In this document: positions 1 to 3,726 of the stretch, one piece after another | How the letters are laid out: each line of letters begins with the position of its first letter | Numbering within the stretch: the first letter of the stretch is position 1 | NCBI GenBank assembly: GCA_003523945.1 | Contig: DOFS01000106.1 | Span: 1,021 to 8,175, forward strand | Source of the DNA: Nitrospiraceae bacterium | GTDB taxonomy: Bacteria; Nitrospirota; Nitrospiria; Nitrospirales; UBA8639 | Length of the DNA: 7,155 nucleotides | Reading direction: 5' to 3' | Notes under the pieces: model-generated | What the model was told of the DNA's origin: nothing | The model's database searches: none | What the model saw: the letters and a program-made list of their open reading frames with translations, nothing else | Position numbers and translations under genes: made by a program

Positions 1-2
1 TG

Positions 3-419
3 ACCGATCGTCTCACCGAAAAATACGGGGTCAATCGTGGCCGCGCGAGCGTGGGGGGAGCAGGAATGATTCTGGCCGCGCTCTTTATCATCATCGGCGC
101 CAACATCGAAGCGCCCTATGTCGCCATCGGCTTCCTCTCGCTCGGCGCGGGTTGGCTCTACTTCACGGTCGGCCCGTTCTGGTCTTCAACCACCGACTTA
201 TCCAAACCCTACGCAGGTACGCTCTCGGGCCTCATGAACACCGGCGCCAACCTGGGCGGAACTCTTTCGCCAACACTGACGCCGTGGCTGGCAGACACCT
301 TCGGCTGGTCAGTCTCACTCGGTATCGCCGCCGGAATCGCCCTACTCGGTGGATTGTGTTGGGCCTTCATCCAACCAGGACATGGGCTCAATCTCCCCAA
401 GCCAGTCGATAGAGCGTAA
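3..419 (+). CDS. MFS transporter, ACS-like, C-terminal fragment (5' end outside window)
   Basis: The frame is open from the first bases to a TAA at 417-419 and gives about 138 residues. The GTG at 51 is internal, because the coding frame continues upstream. The fragment begins TDRLTEKYGVNRGRA, the basic cytoplasmic-loop signature (motif A type, D-R-L followed by R-G-R) of the second half of an MFS protein. Hydrophobic segments follow (around MILAALFIIIGANI, then YVAIGFLSLGAGW), then a stretch with GTLSGLMNTGANLGG and SPTLTPWLADTFGW. That last pattern is typical of the anion:cation symporter (ACS) branch, whose members import sugar acids and other organic anions with protons at the inner membrane. 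The substrate cannot be told from this half. The gene ends with a short hydrophilic tail (KPVDRA), and the bases encoding it are repeated downstream of the next gene. It is GC-rich compared with the genes that follow. Confidence 0.9.
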   Translation, partial: TDRLTEKYGVNRGRASVGGAGMILAALFIIIGANIEAPYVAIGFLSLGAGWLYFTVGPFWSSTTDLSKPYAGTLSGLMNTGANLGGTLSPTLTPWLADTFGWSVSLGIAAGIALLGGLCWAFIQPGHGLNLPKPVDRA

Positions 420-503
420 ACAATTCTGAACGGTTCACCATACAGACGGGCACCGAAATGATTCTATTATTTCCGGATCATGATAAACTGAGTCGCGGCC
501 AAA
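399..503 (+). repeat. Imperfect direct repeat, copy A
   Basis: This copy has three blocks in the same order as copy B at 2070-2145. The first is AAGCCAGTCGAT at 399-410 (12/12 identical to 2070-2081). The second is AACGGTTC at 429-436 (identical to 2098-2105). The third starts with GGATCATG at 475 and ends with CTGAGTCGC at 496 (20 of 22 positions identical to 2116-2137), followed by a GCC..AAA. Copy A has about 28 extra bases between blocks two and three. The first block lies inside the last codons of the transporter gene, so the repeat probably derives from that gene's 3' end and its downstream DNA. Copies A and B bracket the protease/SUMF1 gene. Confidence 0.6.
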
Positions 504-658
504 TAAATAAATAAGGCACGTAAACGAGGCCCTCCCGATTGCAGAGAAAATATACGGTGAACCCAAAGGTGGTTCAAATATTTAGAACAGAAGAGACCCA
601 CCGAATATTGACATCCTCCAAAAGGGTGCGGGGCCATTCATGTATACGAATACCTTTT
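420..658. other. Intergenic region upstream of the protease/SUMF1 gene
   Basis: The stretch holds most of repeat copy A. It also has a small odd palindrome at 427-437 (TGAAC, G, GTTCA) and a short AAAT tandem run at 501-514. The protease reading frame is open back to a TTG at 539, but residues 1-40 of that extension are hydrophilic and resemble nothing I know, so I treat 539-658 as leader. A consensus-like TTGACA sits at 608-613, but I see no TATAAT-like hexamer 16-18 bases after it. No RNA gene or convincing intrinsic terminator for the transporter is visible. Confidence 0.5.
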
Positions 659-2023
659 ATGGCCCGCATCATGTCCGTTGCACTCTATATTTTCCTCCTC
701 TTTCCCGCTCTTGTTTGTGCCACGGATATTGAAGAGGTCAAAAAGGGCGTCGTCAAAATTACTTCACTCGTAAATGGGCAACCCAATGTCGGGACCGGAT
801 TTATTGTGAGGCTCGACAAGGACGCCGCCTATATCGTAACTGCCGCGCATGTGATTTCCGGAGATAGCAAGCCACAGGTGTGGTTCTTTCCTCTTCCTCA
901 TCAATCGTTTGGCTCACAGGTGTTAGGGATAGATGGAACCAATGAGAATGGGCTGGCCACGTTACGTGTTTCAGATAGCATTCCTGACGGACTGGCAGCG
1001 CTTCCGCTCGATCAGACCACCCAAGTATCAGGGGGAGAAACCATTACCTTCATCGGATTTCCACCCAATCTCGCTCCCTGGACAGTCTCGACCGGAAGTA
1101 TCAGCGGGAGGAAAGGCCCACATCTGATGTTTCAAGCGTTAGTGGAGGAAGGTCATTCGGGTGGTCCCCTTCTGCTTGATGGCAAAGTGATCGGAGTGGT
1201 GACAGATGCTCAGGGACGTCTGGGGTATGCAGTCCCCACACCGGTCTTGGCCATCGCGTTGAAAGGATGGCACGTGGAACCATCGGGAAAGGACTCGTTA
1301 TCACGAGAGATCTCAGGTGCAGACGGTGCGCCGATGGTTCGGATCCCTGCAGGGCAATTTGAAACGAACCTGGAATCACGTTCAGGAACCGGGAACATTT
1401 CCGAAGGGATTCGATATACCGTCTATGTCGAAAACTTCTTCATCGACAAATATGAAGTCACCATTGAACGGTATGAGAAATTTCTACAAGTCACCGGTCG
1501 AAAAGCCCCCGAATATTGGGATCACACCAAGATGCCTCAGGATGCCAATCGCCCTGTTGTCGGCGTGACATGGCCGGAGGCCAAAGCCTACTGCCATTGG
1601 GCTAAGAAGAGATTACCGACCGAAGATGAATGGGAGAAAAGTGCGCGAGGAAAAGACGGACGCATTTTTCCATGGGGCAATGAGCCACCGACGAGCCAAT
1701 TCACGAATTTTGCCACATTTGGAGATTTTGAATTATCAAAACTATCTCCGGTCGGGACATTCGAAAAGGATAGAAGTCCCTATGGAGGGTACGACTTTGC
1801 CGGAAATGTGAGTGAATGGACGGCAGATACCTGGAATGAATCGCGGCATCCAGACGGTGATGCGGCAGGGACCGTTGCGGGTTCCCCAAAAGTTATACGA
1901 GGTGGAGCATGGAACGCAAAGGACGAATACCTGAGAGCGGCAATGCGCTCTTCTGCTTCACCAACCAACAGAGATTTAGGTCTCGGTTTCCGTTGCGCTC
2001 AAAATCCGGATTCGCTCCCATGA
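659..2023 (+). CDS. Exported trypsin-like serine protease domain fused to a SUMF1/FGE-sulfatase domain
   Basis: I chose the ATG at 659 because it opens a good signal peptide: MARIM, then SVALYIFLLFPALVCA, with likely signal peptidase I cleavage after VCA and before TDIEE. ATG 671 and an extension to TTG 539 are alternatives, and none has a strong Shine-Dalgarno. Numbering from 659, residues about 25-200 are an S1/HtrA-like protease domain with TAAHV (His64) and GHSGGP (Ser167). The usual DLALL aspartate block reads GLATL, so Gly98 sits where the catalytic Asp is expected. Residues about 225-447 are a SUMF1/FGE fold: MVRIPAGQF, FIDKYEVT, RLPTEDEWEKSARG, FPWGNEPP, GYDFAGNVSEW, RGGAW and LGLGFRCA. 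The formylglycine-generating active-site cysteines after RGGAW are missing, so it is unlikely to modify sulfatases. It may instead serve as a binding or scaffold domain. The protein probably works in the periplasm or outside the cell. Fold assignment is firm; proteolytic activity and substrate are not known. Confidence 0.85.
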   Translation: MARIMSVALYIFLLFPALVCATDIEEVKKGVVKITSLVNGQPNVGTGFIVRLDKDAAYIVTAAHVISGDSKPQVWFFPLPHQSFGSQVLGIDGTNENGLATLRVSDSIPDGLAALPLDQTTQVSGGETITFIGFPPNLAPWTVSTGSISGRKGPHLMFQALVEEGHSGGPLLLDGKVIGVVTDAQGRLGYAVPTPVLAIALKGWHVEPSGKDSLSREISGADGAPMVRIPAGQFETNLESRSGTGNISEGIRYTVYVENFFIDKYEVTIERYEKFLQVTGRKAPEYWDHTKMPQDANRPVVGVTWPEAKAYCHWAKKRLPTEDEWEKSARGKDGRIFPWGNEPPTSQFTNFATFGDFELSKLSPVGTFEKDRSPYGGYDFAGNVSEWTADTWNESRHPDGDAAGTVAGSPKVIRGGAWNAKDEYLRAAMRSSASPTNRDLGLGFRCAQNPDSLP

Positions 2024-2069
2024 AAAAAGGTGAGGGCATGACGGAAGAAAGAATTGTCTAAAAATCGGC

Positions 2070-2145
2070 AAGCCAGTCGATGGATTGAACGAGCATCAAC
2101 GGTTCTCTTTTCCCTGGATCATGGTAAGCTGAGTCGCTGCCCAAA
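2070..2145 (+). repeat. Imperfect direct repeat, copy B
   Basis: This copy matches the three blocks of copy A (399-503) in order and orientation: 2070-2081, 2098-2105 and 2116-2137. It lacks about 28 bases between the second and third blocks. The bases just before the first block also resemble copy A: over 24 positions ending at 2081, 18 match. Read in the transporter frame, the first block again gives KPVD, so copy B looks like a decayed duplicate of the transporter's 3' end. No third copy is visible in the window. Confidence 0.6.
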
Positions 2146-2172
2146 AACTCAAAAGACAGGAAAGGCATCGGT

Positions 2173-2188
2173 GGGCTTCATGAAGCCC
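2173..2188. promoter_or_regulatory. 16-bp perfect palindrome upstream of the microprotein gene
   Basis: GGGCTTCA followed by TGAAGCCC is a perfect palindrome. As RNA it can fold into a short hairpin (GGGCTT, loop CATG, AAGCCC); as DNA it could be an operator. It lies about 45 bases before the start codon of the lysine-rich microprotein. The bases GTGGGCTTC at 2171-2179 recur at 2345-2353 in the hairpin after that gene, so this arm could pair instead with the downstream arm at 2362-2370. Confidence 0.4.
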
Positions 2189-2219
2189 TTCACGGAAAGA
2201 CGGTCAATCTTAAAGAGAA

Positions 2220-2226
2220 AGGAGGT
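2220..2226 (+). promoter_or_regulatory. Strong Shine-Dalgarno for the microprotein
   Basis: AGGAGGT, complementary to the 16S rRNA 3' end, stands five bases before the ATG at 2232. It is the best ribosome binding site in the window. It decides that the 28-codon frame, rather than the longer overlapping frames, is the real gene here. Confidence 0.8.
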
Positions 2227-2231
2227 ACACC

Positions 2232-2318
2232 ATGGGAGACAAAGGCGGAAAAAAAGACAAAGACAAAGCTCAAAAGCAGAAAGCCGACCAACAGAAGAAA
2301 AAAGATAAGAAGAAATAG
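2232..2318 (+). CDS. 28-residue lysine-rich microprotein of unknown function
   Basis: The gene starts at ATG 2232 and ends at TAG 2316-2318. It encodes a peptide beginning MGDKGGKKDKDK and ending QQKKKDKKK. Of 28 residues, 13 are Lys, 5 Asp, 4 Gln, 3 Gly and 2 Ala. It has no aromatic residue, no aliphatic residue larger than Ala, and no Cys, so it should be disordered and strongly basic, with no membrane segment or signal peptide. The near-perfect Shine-Dalgarno and the strong hairpin after the stop support real, probably high, expression. From memory, similar tiny MGDKG-type lysine-rich proteins are annotated as hypothetical in several environmental bacteria, but I cannot confirm that here. 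Binding to nucleic acid or the ribosome is a guess from charge alone. It appears to be its own transcription unit between the protease gene and the SIR2 pair. Confidence 0.75.
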   Translation: MGDKGGKKDKDKAQKQKADQQKKKDKKK

Positions 2319-2344
2319 GCGATACGCTTTCTTCGATGGAAGTC

Positions 2345-2370
2345 GTGGGCTTCGCCTAAGCGAAGCCCAC
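2345..2370 (+). terminator. Strong hairpin after the microprotein gene, likely terminator
   Basis: GTGGGCTTCGC (2345-2355), loop CTAA, GCGAAGCCCAC (2360-2370) forms a perfect, GC-rich 11-bp stem with a four-base loop, starting 27 bases after the stop codon. No U-tract follows on either strand, so it is not a textbook intrinsic terminator. It may instead end transcripts with a factor's help or protect the mRNA 3' end. It separates the microprotein gene from the SIR2 pair. Confidence 0.6.
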
Positions 2371-2406
2371 AATTCCTGAAGCACTCCAACTCTGCTAGGG
2401 GAAACC

Positions 2407-2487
2407 ATGAAAAGCACGCCTTGGCAAGAAATTCCACAGCCAATAATTTCGATGATTTATCCGCTCAATGAAACCGCCTTTGGCTAG
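2407..2487 (+). CDS. Candidate 26-residue leader ORF upstream of the SIR2 gene
   Basis: An ATG at 2407 follows AGGGGAAA (from 2397) with Shine-Dalgarno-like spacing of about five bases. It opens 26 codons beginning MKSTPWQEIPQPIIS and ends at TAG 2485-2487. The stop lies 39 bases before the SIR2 start codon. The peptide has no recognisable motif. Its ribosome site is better placed than that of the SIR2 gene itself, so it could act as a leader peptide. Chance is a real alternative, since an ORF this short carries little statistical weight. Confidence 0.3.
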   Translation: MKSTPWQEIPQPIISMIYPLNETAFG

Positions 2488-2526
2488 ACCCACCAGTCTG
2501 AACAACATAAATAGATTACCAGGGAT

Positions 2527-3726
2527 ATGAGTCTGGATTATCCACCTACTGAGCGCGTAATTTCACTAAGTCCTGGCCTGCCGGCTATTCCCGAACGCCT
2601 ACTTCTGTGGCATGCTCAGGGCAAAGTCCTCTTCATCGCTGGTGCAGGAATCTCCCAACCCGCAAGCTTGCCCGATTTTCGAGGTCTCGTGCTTGATGTC
2701 TATGCGCAGCTTGATTCGCGCGTGCATGCCGTCATCTCCGACACTCCACGCACAGGCTACAATCAATGGAGCCCTGATTTATCTGCCTTGAATGATAAGC
2801 AAGCCGCAGAGGTCAAGAGATTTTTCAGCGGGGACTATGATGTCGTCTTGGGAATGCTTGAACGGCGAATGGACAGACAATCACACGGCAAGAGCCTTGT
2901 CAGGCAGGCAGTAGCCAGTAAACTACGCGTTCCCGGCATTCGGCCTACCCGAATTCATAAAGCATTGATGCGCCTCTCAGACCGGGGAGGAGTAGTGACG
3001 ATCGTAACAACTAACTTTGACCTATTGCTGGAGGACGCAGCAAAAAAAATGCAAACCTATGCCCTAGGAGGAATTCCAAGGCCTGGGCCTAATGACGATT
3101 TTGCTGGAATTCTACATATCCATGGTGCATTGGACCGTAACCCAGCAAGAACATCAGATCTGATCTTGACTGATCAAGACTTCGGTGAATTCTATCTGCG
3201 ACGGCGGGTCGTTCCAGATTTAATCTATGACGCAGCCCGGTTATTCAATCTCGTCCTCATCGGATATAGCGCAAACGATCCACCTATGAGATATCTATTG
3301 AATGCCGTCGCCGCAGATGGCACCCGCTTCAACGATCTTAAGGAGCGTTTTACCTTCGTAGGAAATAGCGGCGCTCCTGATCCCATCGGGTTAGAAGACT
3401 GGAAAGGACGAGGAATCACACCGATACATTATGATTCAACGAATGACCATTCGGCTCTTCTCGACACCTTGGAGCGATGGGCAGACTTATCGGCAATCAA
3501 TGGCAAAAGGAACATCGTTGATGCCGAGGTAAAGCGCATTGTTCGAACAAACCGTGGTGCCGCGAGCGATGCTGACCGTGATCTTTTCGATCATTTGATT
3601 CGCCGTAGTGACATTAATGAACGTGCCCGACTGTCTGCTCTGGCATCCAAGCAGAAAGCAGACCTCGGTTGGCTGGACGCCGTCACCCAGATTGTTAAAG
3701 AGAATGATGGGAATCGTCGCGGATGA
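2527..3726 (+). CDS. SIR2-family protein, probable NAD+-consuming defence effector
   Basis: This 399-residue protein has a SIR2 Rossmann domain over residues about 25-320. It carries the NAD-binding GAGIS (39-43) followed by LPDFRG (48-53), TTNFD (161-165, with the Asn and Asp of the sirtuin T-x-N-x-D motif), HIHG (197-200, catalytic His probably 199) and a late GYSANDPPMRYLL block (246-258) typical of the SIR2-like proteins of bacterial defence systems. It has no cysteine, so the zinc ribbon of protein deacetylases is absent. Known relatives in Thoeris, DSR and SIR2-HerA systems degrade NAD+ on phage infection, and that role is inferred here. Residues about 325-399 are a helical tail. ATG 2527 is the only reasonable start: a TAG lies in frame at 2512, and no other Met precedes the GAGIS motif. 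Its AGGGA is only one base from the ATG, an unusually tight spacing. The gene overlaps its partner by four bases. Confidence 0.9.
   Translation: MSLDYPPTERVISLSPGLPAIPERLLLWHAQGKVLFIAGAGISQPASLPDFRGLVLDVYAQLDSRVHAVISDTPRTGYNQWSPDLSALNDKQAAEVKRFFSGDYDVVLGMLERRMDRQSHGKSLVRQAVASKLRVPGIRPTRIHKALMRLSDRGGVVTIVTTNFDLLLEDAAKKMQTYALGGIPRPGPNDDFAGILHIHGALDRNPARTSDLILTDQDFGEFYLRRRVVPDLIYDAARLFNLVLIGYSANDPPMRYLLNAVAADGTRFNDLKERFTFVGNSGAPDPIGLEDWKGRGITPIHYDSTNDHSALLDTLERWADLSAINGKRNIVDAEVKRIVRTNRGAASDADRDLFDHLIRRSDINERARLSALASKQKADLGWLDAVTQIVKENDGNRRG
3723..3726 (+). promoter_or_regulatory. ATGA stop/start overlap coupling the SIR2 gene to its partner
   Basis: The partner's ATG (3723-3725) overlaps the SIR2 TGA (3724-3726), the classic arrangement for translational coupling by reinitiation, and implies fixed co-production. 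There is no strong independent Shine-Dalgarno before it, only ATGGGA around 3707-3712. The partner frame is open only from 3708 (TGA at 3705-3707), so the shared window of the two frames is very short and contains a GGG run at 3709-3711. Confidence 0.75.

Noticed and set aside
608..648. TTGACA at 608-613 with TATACG at 643-648 as a promoter for the protease gene
   Set aside because: The spacing is 29 bases, far from the 16-18 needed, and no acceptable -10 sits at the right distance.
539..658. Forty-residue N-terminal extension of the protease gene from TTG 539
   Set aside because: The extension would bury the signal peptide behind a hydrophilic segment of no recognisable kind. ATG 659 puts a proper signal peptide at the N-terminus.
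1880..2020. SUMF1 C-terminus as the variable region of a diversity-generating retroelement
   Set aside because: Such variable regions do lie at RGG..W...GFR in this fold, but no reverse transcriptase and no template-like second copy of this stretch is in the window, and the codons are not AAC/AAT-biased. It could still be tested genome-wide.
2054..2308. Plus-strand 84-codon ORF overlapping the microprotein
   Set aside because: It starts at a non-ATG codon without a ribosome site, runs through repeat copy B, and has arbitrary composition. The 28-codon frame overlapping it is much better supported.
2190..2417. Minus-strand 75-codon ORF encoding a Leu/Phe-rich, membrane-like peptide
   Set aside because: It is antisense to the lysine-rich microprotein gene. 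AAA/AAG codons read backwards give Phe and Leu, so the hydrophobic stretch is a mirror artefact. The plus-strand frame has the Shine-Dalgarno.
2421..2449. TTGGCA and TAATTT with 17-base spacing as the SIR2 promoter
   Set aside because: The spacing is right, but the -10 matches only three of six consensus positions. In AT-rich DNA this is easily chance.
3700..3726. Programmed -1 frameshift between the SIR2 gene and its partner
   Set aside because: No slippery heptamer of the X XXY YYZ type lies in the short shared window (3708-3726). ATGA reinitiation explains the arrangement without it.
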